From contig JAQBZT010000002.1 in NCBI GenBank assembly GCA_027622355.1, positions 1 to 32,029 of the forward strand: a stretch of 32,029 nucleotides of DNA, read 5' to 3'. Position 1 is the first letter of the stretch. Each line of letters opens with the position of its first letter. Below are positions 16,331 through 24,781 of this stretch, one piece after another. Both the position numbers and the translations under genes were made by a program. The notes beneath the pieces are model-generated. The model did no database searches and had not been told where the DNA came from. It worked only from the letters and a program-made list of their open reading frames with translations. The stretch is from a bacterium. GTDB lineage: Bacteria > UBA8248.

Positions 16331-16753
16331 ATGCGTGTACGCGATCTCATGACGAAGAACGTGGTGCCGATCAGTCTTGATGAGCAGCTCGATCTCGTCA
16401 ATGAAATCATGAAGGAAGGCAATATTCGCCACATGCCGGTGACCAAGGGCGGCCGCGTGGTGGGAATCGTGAGCCAGCGCGACCTTTTGCGTGCACGGCT
16501 TTCCTCGATTGCGGAATACTCGCAGGATGAGGAAGCGCAGTTCCTTCAAGGGGTGGATGTGGAGCAGATCATGACGTCGAAAGTGAAGGTCGCCGATCCG
16601 GACGAGCTCGTCGTGGACGCCGCCCGGCGCATGATTGAAGCGAAGATCGGCTGTCTGCCGGTCGTGGACAAGGAAGGGGATCTCATCGGCCTGATTACGG
16701 AGACAGACATCATACGCCATTACGTCGAAATTACGGGGAAGGGCAAGAAATAA
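16331..16753 (+). CDS. Twin CBS-domain protein
   Basis: A 140-residue protein with two CBS domains (roughly 5-60 and 75-132). The first begins VRDLMTKNVVPIS and ends RVVGIVSQRDLL; the second begins VEQIMTSKVKVADPDE and ends LIGLITETDIIRHY. Such modules bind adenosine nucleotides and act as energy sensors or regulatory subunits. Three in-frame ATG codons occur: 16310, 16325 and 16331. The last is favoured because AAGGAG (16317-16322) is 8 bases ahead. The SDR gene starts one base after its stop, so they share a transcript. Partner protein unknown. Confidence 0.88.
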   Translation: MRVRDLMTKNVVPISLDEQLDLVNEIMKEGNIRHMPVTKGGRVVGIVSQRDLLRARLSSIAEYSQDEEAQFLQGVDVEQIMTSKVKVADPDELVVDAARRMIEAKIGCLPVVDKEGDLIGLITETDIIRHYVEITGKGKK

Positions 16754-16754
16754 A

Positions 16755-17552
16755 GTGAGTGAAATCCGTGACTTAGAGGGAAAAATCGCGCTCGTCGCGG
16801 CGGCCAGCAAGGGACTCGGCCGGGCCTGCGCGCTTGAAATCGCCCGGCGGGGCGCGAAAGTTGCCATCTGTTCGCGGGATGCCGGCTCGGTTGCCGAAGC
16901 GGCTGCCGCCATCGCGGCAGAGACGGGCGCCGATGTATGGCACTGCGCGGCGGACATGAGCGCGGCCGAGGACGTGAAAAAATTCGTGGGAGGTGCGGCA
17001 TCACACTTCGGCGGGGTGGATATTCTCGTTTCCAATGCGGGGGGGCCTCCCCGCGGAAATTTCTCCGATCTCGACGATGACGTGCCCTGGTTTTCCGCCT
17101 TTGAGCTGGGCGTGATGAGCGCGATCCGCCTGGTGCGGGCTGCGCTTCCCCATATGCGCGGAAGGGGGTACGGCCGCATTCTGTTTATCCTGTCGAGCTC
17201 CGTGCGCGAGCCCATCGATCAGCTTCTTCTCTCGAACGTGATGCGTCCTGCCGTGGCGGGCCTGTCGAAATCTCTTTCCCGCGAGCTGGGCCCTGACAAC
17301 ATACTGGTCAACGTTGTTGCGCCGGGCATGATTTTGACGGACCGCGTTCTGGAGGGGCAGAAGCGAATGGTCGAAAATCTTGGCATCACGCCGGAGGAGG
17401 CCATGGCGAGGCTTTCAGCAGATTTTCCCCTGAAGCGCCTAGGACGGCCGGATGAATTCGCCCAGATGGTGGCTTTTCTTGCCTCTCCCCAGGCGAGTTT
17501 CATATCGGGCGGGGTGTTTATGGTGGATGGCGGCCGCCTGAGGGGGATTTGA
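16755..17552 (+). CDS. Atypical short-chain dehydrogenase/reductase (SDR)
   Basis: A 265-residue Rossmann SDR. The nucleotide loop is AAASKGLG (16-22) instead of TGxxxGxG, and SNAGG (93-97) stands for NNAG. The active-site region has LSSSVREP with serine, but the YxxxK pair is replaced by Ser160 and Arg164 (LLLSNVMRPAVAGLSK). That substitution is known in a BKR-like SDR subgroup whose members carry a conserved SN-x-x-R motif, so it is a lineage feature rather than decay. The C-terminus has the usual PLKRLGRPDEFA and FISGGVFMVDGG. GTG 16755 is one base after the CBS gene stop. Reaction unknown. Confidence 0.88.
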   Translation: MSEIRDLEGKIALVAAASKGLGRACALEIARRGAKVAICSRDAGSVAEAAAAIAAETGADVWHCAADMSAAEDVKKFVGGAASHFGGVDILVSNAGGPPRGNFSDLDDDVPWFSAFELGVMSAIRLVRAALPHMRGRGYGRILFILSSSVREPIDQLLLSNVMRPAVAGLSKSLSRELGPDNILVNVVAPGMILTDRVLEGQKRMVENLGITPEEAMARLSADFPLKRLGRPDEFAQMVAFLASPQASFISGGVFMVDGGRLRGI

Positions 17553-17555
17553 TCC

Positions 17556-18086
17556 CTAGCGCGGGTATCGCCGGCGCTGCGGCTCGGCGGGCGCGGCCTG
17601 CGGCTGCTCGACCGGTTCGGTGGGAATGGCCTTGCGGGGGGCGTTGGCCCGAAGCGGCGCATTCTCCTCGGCTTTCTTTTCGAGAGCGATTCTCTCGCTT
17701 TCCGCCTTCAGCGCCTTTTTTTTCTCATAGACGATAATCTGTTCGCGAAGTTGGGAGAAAAAATCGTCTTCGCGGATATTTGAAGTGATCTCCACCCGCG
17801 TCTGAATGTCAGAGAATTTTTCGACAAAAACCCCGATTCTTCTCGTCCCGCTGACGGCCACGATCCGGCCGGTCTGCGAGTCGGCCTCCCGGATGTCCTG
17901 TTCATTCAGATTCATCACGCGGACCACTGCGGCAAAGACGATCTCGTATGGCCGGTTGAATATCAGGCTGCTTCCGCCGCCCGGCTGGACGGAGTCCGTT
18001 CGGCTGATTTTTTGTGACAGGACATCGCAGCCTCCGGAGAGGAGGACGGCTGCGAGGGCAAGAATGAGAGTTGCGCTTTTCCGCAT
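17556..18086 (-). CDS. Hypothetical lipoprotein
   Basis: A 176-residue protein starting at ATG 18086 (GGGGAG 6-7 bases upstream). The signal is MRKSATLILALAAVLLSGGC, with a lipobox ending at Cys20. The mature part is a small globular domain (IFNRPYEIVFAAVVRVMNL, RIVAVSGTRRIGVFV). A charged coiled-coil-like helix (KKKALKAESERIALEKKAEEN) and a proline/alanine-rich, Arg-ended tail follow. No family was recognised. It converges on the SDR with a 3-base gap and diverges from uvrA. The function may be envelope-related, but this is only inferred from the signal. Confidence 0.75.
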   Translation of the reverse strand: MRKSATLILALAAVLLSGGCDVLSQKISRTDSVQPGGGSSLIFNRPYEIVFAAVVRVMNLNEQDIREADSQTGRIVAVSGTRRIGVFVEKFSDIQTRVEITSNIREDDFFSQLREQIIVYEKKKALKAESERIALEKKAEENAPLRANAPRKAIPTEPVEQPQAAPAEPQRRRYPR

Positions 18087-18119
18087 GAGGAACTCCCCAA
18101 CCGGCGGGCGAATACGGGC

Positions 18120-18125
18120 ACTATA
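18120..18125 (-). promoter_or_regulatory. Candidate -10 box of the small lipoprotein gene
   Basis: Minus-strand TATAGT (top 18120-18125) matches TATAAT at 5 of 6 positions. It lies 34 bases upstream of the start at 18086, back-to-back with the uvrA promoter. No good -35 was found. Confidence 0.35.
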
Positions 18126-18139
18126 CCACACCCGTCCCG

Positions 18140-18169
18140 TTGACACTTTCTCGGCCCCCCCGCCATACT
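18140..18169 (+). promoter_or_regulatory. Candidate promoter of uvrA
   Basis: A perfect TTGACA (18140-18145) is followed after 18 bases by CATACT (18164-18169), 4 of 6 to consensus. Transcription would start near 18176, leaving about 33 bases of leader. No recognisable LexA box was seen. Confidence 0.55.
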
Positions 18170-18208
18170 GGAGGGCTGGAAATTTCTGCTTTTAAGGATG
18201 CGCATCGG

Positions 18209-21085
18209 ATGGATGACATCGTCATCGAAGGGGCCCGCGAGCACAATCTCAAGGGGATTTCCCTTCGCCTTCCCCGGGAAAATTTTATCGTCGTGACGGG
18301 CCCGAGCGGCTCGGGAAAGTCTTCGCTCGCCTTCGACACCATCTACGCCGAGGGACACCGCCGGTACGTGGAGAGCCTCTCGACCTACGCCCGGCAGTTC
18401 CTCGAGCGGGTGGACAAGCCGGATGTGGACGCCATCGAGGGCATCAGCCCGGCCATTGCCATCGCGCAATACAACCCGGTCAAACACTCCCGCTCCACGG
18501 TCGGAACCGCTTCGGAGATCTACGACTATTTGCGGCTGCTGTACGCGAAGGCCGGCGACATTCACTGCCCCGCGTGCGGGAATCCCGTCCGGCCCTCCAC
18601 CGTGGACAGCTCGGTGAACGTGGTTCTCGGGGAGTGCGAGGGGGAGCGCGGCTTTGTTCTTTTCCCCGCGGTTCTTCCCCCCGAGAGCGAGCTGGATGAT
18701 TTTTTGAAGGGGTTGATGGCACAGGGCTTCATCCGCGTGATGGTGGACGGGGAGGTGCACGACGTCAGCCCCGGCCTCGCCGATCTGCTCCGCGAAAAAG
18801 CCGTCCTCCCGGAAATCCCGCCTGCAAAAGAAAAAAAAGCCGCCCGGAAGGGCCGGCCGCCCAAGCAGAAGAAAAAAGCCGTCCCGAAGAAAATCACCGG
18901 GGCGTTTCACCTCCGCGTTGTGGTGGACCGCCTGATTTTTTCGGCGGAGACCCGCGCGCGGCTGGGCGAGTCGCTCGAGACGGCGTTCCGCGAAGGGGGG
19001 GATGTCGCCGAAATACAGGTCGTGGATGGTCCCCTCTTCCGCTTTTCCCGGCGGCTCGAATGCTGCGGACAATCCTTCCAGGGGCCCACTCCGCTGACCT
19101 TCAGCTTCAACAATCCGCAGGGCGCCTGCCATGCGTGCGGCGGGTTCGGAAATATGCTTGTGCTCGATGAGGATCTGATCGTCCCGGACCCGGACCGGTC
19201 GTTGGCGCAAGGAGCGATCGCTCCGTGGACGCGGCCGCGCTACCGGAGTCACTTCGGCCGCCAGCTTCAGGAGGCCGCGAAACACGAAGGCCTCGATATC
19301 CACAAACCCTGGAAGCTGCTTCCCGAGAGCCATAAAGAGATGGTGCTCAACGGTACCGATCGCCTTCTCGGCGTACATCCTCACTTCGATCGGCTCCGAA
19401 GGAAAAAATACAAGGTTTGGGTGCGGGTGTTCATCCGCCGATTTCAGAGTCTTCGCGAATGCACCTCCTGCGGCGGGAGCCGCCTGCGCCCCGAGGCCCA
19501 TTGGGTGAAGCTGGGGGGGAAGAGCATCGCCGACATCTGCGCGATGCCGGTCGACAACCTCCTCGAATGGTTGGAGAAAATTCCCCTCCGCCCCGATCAG
19601 GAAGCGCGCGCGCGCGATATTCTCCGGCAGGTGCGCGATCGGCTCGATTTTCTTCATCATGTGGGGCTGGACTATCTCGCCCTCGATCGGGAAACGCGCA
19701 CGCTGAGCGGCGGCGAGTCGCAGCGGATCAACCTGGCGAACCAGCTGGGCGCGCATCTGACCGGCACGCTCTACATCCTGGATGAGCCGACCATCGGCCT
19801 CCATCCGCGCGACAACGCGAAGCTCATCAAAATTCTCAAAGACCTGGTGGAGCGGGGGAACACTCTTATCGTGGTGGAGCACGACCGCGAAGTGATCGAA
19901 GAGTCGGACTATGTCGTGGATCTCGGCCCCGGGGCCGGCGAGCGCGGCGGGGAGGTCATATACGCCGGTCCGAGAAAATCGCTTCTCGCCTGCGAGGAGA
20001 GCGTGACCGCCAAATATCTGCGGGGGGCGCGGCGGGTGATTCCGCGGCGCCCGAGAGCACGGCCCGCGCGCGATGGGCGGATGCTCTCCCTCATCGGCGC
20101 CTCGGAGAACAATCTCAAGAATGTGGACCTGCACATCCCCATCGGCGCCTTCAGCGCCATCACCGGCGTTTCCGGCTCCGGCAAAAGCACGCTGGTGCAC
20201 GACACGCTCTACCCCGCCCTCGCCCGGATCTTTCACGGGGGCACGGATCACGTGGGCAAGTTTCAGCAGATACACGGCTTCGAGCACATCGAAGACGTGG
20301 TGCTCCTCGATCAGAGCCCCATCGGAAAAAGCCCCCGGAGCAACCCGGTCACCTATCTCAAGGCCTACGATGTTATCCGCCGCCTGTTTGCCGACACGAC
20401 GGGCGCACGCACGCTCGGTTACGGGCCGGGACATTTTTCGTTCAACTCGCAGGGAGGACGGTGCGAGTCCTGTTCAGGAACGGGATTCCAGAAGGTGGAG
20501 ATGCACTTCATGGCGGATTTGTTCATTCGCTGTCCCGACTGCGAGGGGAAGCGCTTCAAGCCGCAGGCAATGGGGGTCAAGTACAGAGGGCTGAACATCC
20601 ACGAGGTGCTGAACCTGACGGTCGAGGAGGCGATTATGTTCTTCGAGAACTCCCAAACGATCGTGAAGAAGCTGCACGTCCTGCGGGATGTGGGGCTCGG
20701 CTACATGCGCATCGGCCAGCCGGTGACCACGCTCTCGGGCGGCGAAGCCCAGCGGCTGAAGATCGCCAGCCATCTCGTCGCCAAGCCCCCCCGCGATGTG
20801 CTCTACCTTCTGGACGAGCCCACGACCGGCCTTCATTTTCAGGACGTCGAGCGCCTGCTGGAGGTTCTGCTCCGCCTCGTCGCCCTGGGCAACACGGTGG
20901 TGGTCATCGAGCACAATCTCGATGTCATTCGCTGCGCCGACTGGATCATCGACCTGGGGCCGGAAGGCGGCGAGGCGGGCGGCCGCATCATCGCCGAGGG
21001 CCCTCCCGAGATGGTGTCCCGCTCGAAGCTCTCCTACACGGGAATCCACCTCAAGTCCTATCTCCATAAAAACAAGGCCGGATAG
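18209..21085 (+). CDS. uvrA: Excinuclease ABC subunit A
   Basis: A 958-residue UvrA, the damage-sensing ATPase of nucleotide excision repair, which loads UvrB. The first ABC half has Walker A GPSGSGKS (31-38) and signature LSGGESQR followed by LDEPTIGLH; the second has GVSGSGKST (about residue 652) and LSGGEAQR with LDEPTTGLH. The second-half zinc finger is intact: Cys752, Cys755, Cys775, Cys778. The first zinc module has Cys307 and Cys310, but its first pair is CC (285-286) rather than CxxC. A lysine/proline-rich segment (about 197-230) interrupts the region before HLRVVVDRL. ATG 18209 is supported by AAGGA 10 bases upstream and by the MDDIVIEGAREHNLK start. Confidence 0.96.
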   Translation: MDDIVIEGAREHNLKGISLRLPRENFIVVTGPSGSGKSSLAFDTIYAEGHRRYVESLSTYARQFLERVDKPDVDAIEGISPAIAIAQYNPVKHSRSTVGTASEIYDYLRLLYAKAGDIHCPACGNPVRPSTVDSSVNVVLGECEGERGFVLFPAVLPPESELDDFLKGLMAQGFIRVMVDGEVHDVSPGLADLLREKAVLPEIPPAKEKKAARKGRPPKQKKKAVPKKITGAFHLRVVVDRLIFSAETRARLGESLETAFREGGDVAEIQVVDGPLFRFSRRLECCGQSFQGPTPLTFSFNNPQGACHACGGFGNMLVLDEDLIVPDPDRSLAQGAIAPWTRPRYRSHFGRQLQEAAKHEGLDIHKPWKLLPESHKEMVLNGTDRLLGVHPHFDRLRRKKYKVWVRVFIRRFQSLRECTSCGGSRLRPEAHWVKLGGKSIADICAMPVDNLLEWLEKIPLRPDQEARARDILRQVRDRLDFLHHVGLDYLALDRETRTLSGGESQRINLANQLGAHLTGTLYILDEPTIGLHPRDNAKLIKILKDLVERGNTLIVVEHDREVIEESDYVVDLGPGAGERGGEVIYAGPRKSLLACEESVTAKYLRGARRVIPRRPRARPARDGRMLSLIGASENNLKNVDLHIPIGAFSAITGVSGSGKSTLVHDTLYPALARIFHGGTDHVGKFQQIHGFEHIEDVVLLDQSPIGKSPRSNPVTYLKAYDVIRRLFADTTGARTLGYGPGHFSFNSQGGRCESCSGTGFQKVEMHFMADLFIRCPDCEGKRFKPQAMGVKYRGLNIHEVLNLTVEEAIMFFENSQTIVKKLHVLRDVGLGYMRIGQPVTTLSGGEAQRLKIASHLVAKPPRDVLYLLDEPTTGLHFQDVERLLEVLLRLVALGNTVVVIEHNLDVIRCADWIIDLGPEGGEAGGRIIAEGPPEMVSRSKLSYTGIHLKSYLHKNKAG

Positions 21086-21094
21086 GAAAGCGCG

Positions 21095-22264
21095 ATGTGG
21101 AGAAAACTTCTCTCCCTCGTCTTTTTCCTTCTGATGGCGGCGGGCGCGGGAGCGCTTCTGCAGAAAACGCCGGAGGGGCGCCACCCGGTAGACGGGATGC
21201 TTCTGCTGCAGGCGGTTTTTTCCGGAGAGGGAGGCAGTTGGCTCGCCCAGCGCCCGGCGCCCCGCCGGGAGGCAGCCGCGCTTGCCGGGGGGGAGCTCGA
21301 TATCTATCTTCCCGAATCCCCGCCTGGAGAAGAGCGGCGCCGCGGGTGCGTTCTACTGGCGCACGGGATGACTGATCGCGGTCGCCGTGACCCGCGCATC
21401 GTCCTGTTCGCCCGTGCGCTCGGCCGCCTTGGGTTTGTGGTGGCCGTTCCCGAGCTGGCGGGGATGGTGCAGTTTCGCCCCGAGGCGGCGGATGCCGATC
21501 GCATGGAAGCGGCCTTTTTGCGGTTGGATGAAAAATACGCCGCCCCCCAAAGGGCGTGCGGCATGTTCGCGTTCTCCTTCGCCGCCGGGCCGGCGATGCA
21601 GGCGGCGGGACGGCCGGCCCTCCGGGGGAAGCTGGGCTACTTCATCGCTTTCGGCGCCTACTTCGAGCTGACCGAAGTCATCCGGCATCTCACCACGAGC
21701 GGCCGCGATGATCAGCCCGCCTTTCCCGGCGGCCCCCCTGTCCGGCTGGGGAAATGGCTGTTCCTCCGCCACAACCCGGACCTCCTCGGCCTGGAAAGCC
21801 ATCCCGCGGAGATCGAAGCCATCGTTCGCCGGAAGCTGATTTCCGAAGTGGCGGACGTGAACGCGATCAAGGTGCGCCTGCCGAATGCGGCGCGGCGGGT
21901 GATCGGGCTTCTCGAAAACCGCGACCCGAAACAGTTCGAAGCTCTTCTCGCGGGCCAGGCGCCTGCGCTGCGTGCGCGGATGTCGGCCTGGTCCATGGCG
22001 GGGCCGCTCGCGGAAACGCGGATGCCTCTTTTCCTGCTCCACGGAAAGGGAGATCCGTTCGTTCCCCCCCGCGAGAGCCAGCGGCTGGCGGCGGCGGCGC
22101 GGCGGCGGGCGGACGGCGGCCCGGTCCGGCTCCTCGTTCTGGAGGGCTTCGATCACGTGGACCCTCTGAAAACATCCTCTTTGTGGAACCCGAGGCAACT
22201 TTGGGAGGTGCTCCGGCTCCTGGGGTTCGCCTCGGCGGTTTTGACTCGGATGGAGGGGGGATAG
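21095..22264 (+). CDS. Alpha/beta hydrolase-fold protein with N-terminal signal or anchor
   Basis: A 389-residue protein, 9 bases after the uvrA stop. The N-terminus (KLLSLVFFLLMAAGAGALL) is a signal peptide or anchor. The body has the hydrolase landmarks: oxyanion loop CVLLAHGMTD, nucleophile-elbow candidate MFAFSFAAGPAM (Ser in a degenerate GxSxG), acid loop LLHGKGDPFVPP and histidine loop EGFDHVDPL. It ends at TAG 22262-22264, after which the same frame stays open for 71 codons (next entry). The substrate is unknown; an esterase or dienelactone-hydrolase-like activity is possible. Confidence 0.75.
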   Translation: MWRKLLSLVFFLLMAAGAGALLQKTPEGRHPVDGMLLLQAVFSGEGGSWLAQRPAPRREAAALAGGELDIYLPESPPGEERRRGCVLLAHGMTDRGRRDPRIVLFARALGRLGFVVAVPELAGMVQFRPEAADADRMEAAFLRLDEKYAAPQRACGMFAFSFAAGPAMQAAGRPALRGKLGYFIAFGAYFELTEVIRHLTTSGRDDQPAFPGGPPVRLGKWLFLRHNPDLLGLESHPAEIEAIVRRKLISEVADVNAIKVRLPNAARRVIGLLENRDPKQFEALLAGQAPALRARMSAWSMAGPLAETRMPLFLLHGKGDPFVPPRESQRLAAAARRRADGGPVRLLVLEGFDHVDPLKTSSLWNPRQLWEVLRLLGFASAVLTRMEGG

Positions 22265-22480
22265 GATAGAATTCCACAAGGATATCGTTGTTTTGTTATC
22301 GGACCGGCCCGCACGGGCGGCGTCGCAGGGATCGAACTCGACATCCGCGTTGCCTCCCCCGGAACGGAGGAGGGACTTCACCGGGTCCGCGACATGTTTC
22401 GTGACAAGTACGTTCCCTATCGTTTCGCCAAGGCGGCCACCGATGTGAAGGACTATCGGGGGCTTGTTTCCCCCGCGTGA
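22265..22480 (+). pseudogene. Orphan in-frame tail after the hydrolase stop, possible gene remnant
   Basis: Directly after the hydrolase TAG, in the same frame, 71 codons stay open to TGA at 22478-22480. The product-like text includes YRCFVIGPARTGGVAGIELD, then VRDMFRDKYVPYRFAKAATD and VKDYRGLVSPA. The only start in it is an ATG at about codon 44, with no ribosome-binding site. The residue composition looks protein-like rather than random GC-rich translation. I could not assign a family. It is either the 3' end of a lost gene or a readthrough tail. Confidence 0.3.
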
Positions 22481-22587
22481 AGGGTTTCCCTCCCGGTTTC
22501 GTGCTATTCTTTTGTAAGCTGTTTTTCCGAAAATTCTTGTTCCGGCGTGGCCCGCGCGGCGGGGGCGCCAGAGAATGGTGCCTTTGT

Positions 22588-23499
22588 ATGGAGTTCAGCT
22601 CTCAGGCCACGGGGCTCATGTTCGCGGCGGTTGCCCTTGTGGGCTGGACGGTTCTCTCTTTCTTCGTGCGGGTCAGCATCCAGGGCGCGCCGCTCGTCAA
22701 AAGCACGGCGCTGCTCTCGACGACGAACCTCATTCTTTTGACCCCGATCACTTTGTATTTTGTCCCGATCTCTTCTTTCTGGCCCATGCGCCTGGAGACG
22801 ATCGGCCTGATTGCCGCCACCGGCTTCATCATGGTGGCGTGCTCGCGGCTGACCTACTATTTCGCCATCCGCCGGATCGGGCCGAGCCGCACCTTGCCCG
22901 TGGCGACGAGCACCCCGGTCATCACCGCGTACATGGCGGCATTCGCCCTGGGGGAGCCGGTGACCATTCCCATGCTGGTGGGCTTGGCACTGCTGATCCT
23001 GGGGGTGACGGTCATGGTCCAGGCGGACCCGGCCCATGCGGGAGCGGGCCCTTCCTTCTCGGCCCGGGAACGCTTCTGGGGATATGTCGCGGCGGGCGCC
23101 ACCACCCTGATCTGGAGCCTGTCCTCGATCATGCTCAAGTTCATCGTGAAGGAAGTGCATCCTCTCGCGGGCGCCACACTGGTTGTCTGGGCGGGTGTCC
23201 CCTGCCTGTGGATTCTCTCGCTGTTCGATCGGGGACCGGACGCCTCGAAGCCGATTCCCTGGGATCGGTGGCGGTGGTTCGCCCTGGCCTCGATCAGCCA
23301 GTCCATCGCCGTGCCGGCCTACACCGCGGGCCTTCTGCTCGCCTACGCGGTCCATGTCAGTTCCGTCACCGCCCTCCAGCCGATTCTCGCGCTCCTCATC
23401 GCGAGCGTGTTTCTTTCGCACGTGGAGAACATCACCCGGCCGATGGTCCTGGGCGCGTGTACGACAGTGGCGGGAACACTGATCGTACTTCTCTCCTAG
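22588..23499 (+). CDS. EamA/DMT-family membrane transporter
   Basis: A 303-residue hydrophobic protein of about ten membrane helices in two EamA repeats (GLMFAAVALVGWTVLSFFVRVS and YVAAGATTLIWSLSSIMLKFIV mark the two starts). It differs clearly from the EamA protein at 6127-7017, so it is not a local duplicate. The start ATG 22588 gives the normal short N-terminus before helix 1; an open extension to 22477 is hydrophobic but lacks family resemblance. The ribosome-binding site is weak (GAGAATGG). It converges on dinB. Substrate unknown. Confidence 0.82.
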   Translation: MEFSSQATGLMFAAVALVGWTVLSFFVRVSIQGAPLVKSTALLSTTNLILLTPITLYFVPISSFWPMRLETIGLIAATGFIMVACSRLTYYFAIRRIGPSRTLPVATSTPVITAYMAAFALGEPVTIPMLVGLALLILGVTVMVQADPAHAGAGPSFSARERFWGYVAAGATTLIWSLSSIMLKFIVKEVHPLAGATLVVWAGVPCLWILSLFDRGPDASKPIPWDRWRWFALASISQSIAVPAYTAGLLLAYAVHVSSVTALQPILALLIASVFLSHVENITRPMVLGACTTVAGTLIVLLS

Positions 23500-23521
23500 A
23501 CGATCAGGAGACCGGCCCGCT

Positions 23522-24760
23522 TTATTCCTTTTTTCTCATTTGCACCTGAAGGTTTTCGATCGCCCGCCCCGCAATCAGCGCGCTTTCGCCGAAGCGATCC
23601 CGGACGGCGTCCAGCCCTGCCGTGAGGCGTTCTTCGCGCGCGCGATCTTTTTCCTCGATGAGCAGGGGCTGCAGGTTTTTCTCCGAGAGGCCTGTGAGAT
23701 AAACCCCGAGAAGGCGCACCGCCGGCCGGTGCTTCGGGCCCAGCTCGCGGCGCAGGAGGCGCAAGGCGGTTTCGGTGACCGGACGGGCGAGGTCCGTGGG
23801 CGGATCGAGCGGGGCCGCCCGCGTAAAAGTCGAAAAATCGGCATACCGGATTTTCAGGGTCACTCCCCGCGATTCCATTTTTCGCTTGCGGAGGCGCGAG
23901 GTGGCTTGATCCGCGAGGCGGCTGATGATTCCTTCGAGGAAGACGGGATCGCTCTGATCGGCGGGGAAGGTGGGTTCCTTGCCCAAGCTTTTCGGGGCGC
24001 TCTCCATGATCAGCTCGGCGGCGTCCTCGCCGCGGGCCTTGCGGTAGAGATCCGGCCCCGCGCTCTTGAAATGCGCTTCGAGCATGGCGAGCGGGAATCG
24101 GGCCAGATCGCGCACCTTCCCTACGCCGAGCGTGCGGAGCCGCCCGGCTGTCACTTTCCCGACGCCGGGAATTTTCTCGACCGACAGCGGCGCCAGCAGG
24201 GCGGATTCCATACCCGGAATGACCTGGAAGATACCGGCGGGCTTGGCGAGTTCGGAGGCGATTTTTGACATCATCCGGTTGGACGCGATTCCGATGGAGG
24301 CGGAACAGCCCACCTCGCCCATGAGGGCATCGCGCATCTGCTGGGCTGCCGCGAGGGGCGGGCCGAAAAGACGTTCGGTGCCCGTGAGATCGAGATAGGC
24401 CTCGTCCACCGAGACGGCCTGAAGAACGGGGGAGAAGCCGCGGAGAATTTCCATGACCTGCCCGGAGACTTCCGTGTACCGGTGATGCCGGGCGGGGAGA
24501 TAGACGGCGTCCGGGCAAAGGCGGCGAGCGGTGGTCATCGGCATGGCAGAGTGAACGCCGGAGCTTCGCGCCTCATAGGAGGCGGCGGAAACGACGCCGC
24601 GGCTGCCGGTGCTCCCGCCCACGATGACCGGCCTTCCGCGGAGCGAGGGGTTGTTCATGCGCTCGACCGCGACGAAAAAGGCGTCCATGTCCACATGGAC
24701 GATCGTGCGCCGGGGCGCGGCTTCTTTTCCGCGGCGGGGGCTTCCCCTCTCGCTGTCCAT
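23522..24760 (-). CDS. dinB: DNA polymerase IV (Y-family)
   Basis: A 412-residue error-prone polymerase. Catalytic carboxylates are Asp24 in HVDMDAFF and Asp119-Glu120 in SVDEAYLDLTG; the steric-gate aromatic is in DAFF (28-29). The thumb HhH motif is KIPGVGKVTAGRL, and a little-finger domain follows. A 15-residue N-terminal extension rich in Arg/Lys precedes the core. The protein ends in QVQMRKKE, without the QLxLF-type clamp-binding motif usual at the C-terminus. It begins 21 bases after lexA with no evident Shine-Dalgarno, so it is probably cotranscribed with and repressed by LexA. Confidence 0.95.
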   Translation of the reverse strand: MDSERGSPRRGKEAAPRRTIVHVDMDAFFVAVERMNNPSLRGRPVIVGGSTGSRGVVSAASYEARSSGVHSAMPMTTARRLCPDAVYLPARHHRYTEVSGQVMEILRGFSPVLQAVSVDEAYLDLTGTERLFGPPLAAAQQMRDALMGEVGCSASIGIASNRMMSKIASELAKPAGIFQVIPGMESALLAPLSVEKIPGVGKVTAGRLRTLGVGKVRDLARFPLAMLEAHFKSAGPDLYRKARGEDAAELIMESAPKSLGKEPTFPADQSDPVFLEGIISRLADQATSRLRKRKMESRGVTLKIRYADFSTFTRAAPLDPPTDLARPVTETALRLLRRELGPKHRPAVRLLGVYLTGLSEKNLQPLLIEEKDRAREERLTAGLDAVRDRFGESALIAGRAIENLQVQMRKKE

Positions 24761-24781
24761 CGCGGCCGGCCGGGAGACAGC

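Noticed and set aside
17963..20434. Minus-strand open frame of 823 codons opposite uvrA
   Set aside because: uvrA on the other strand is certain; the antisense text is His/Arg/Gly-rich without motifs.
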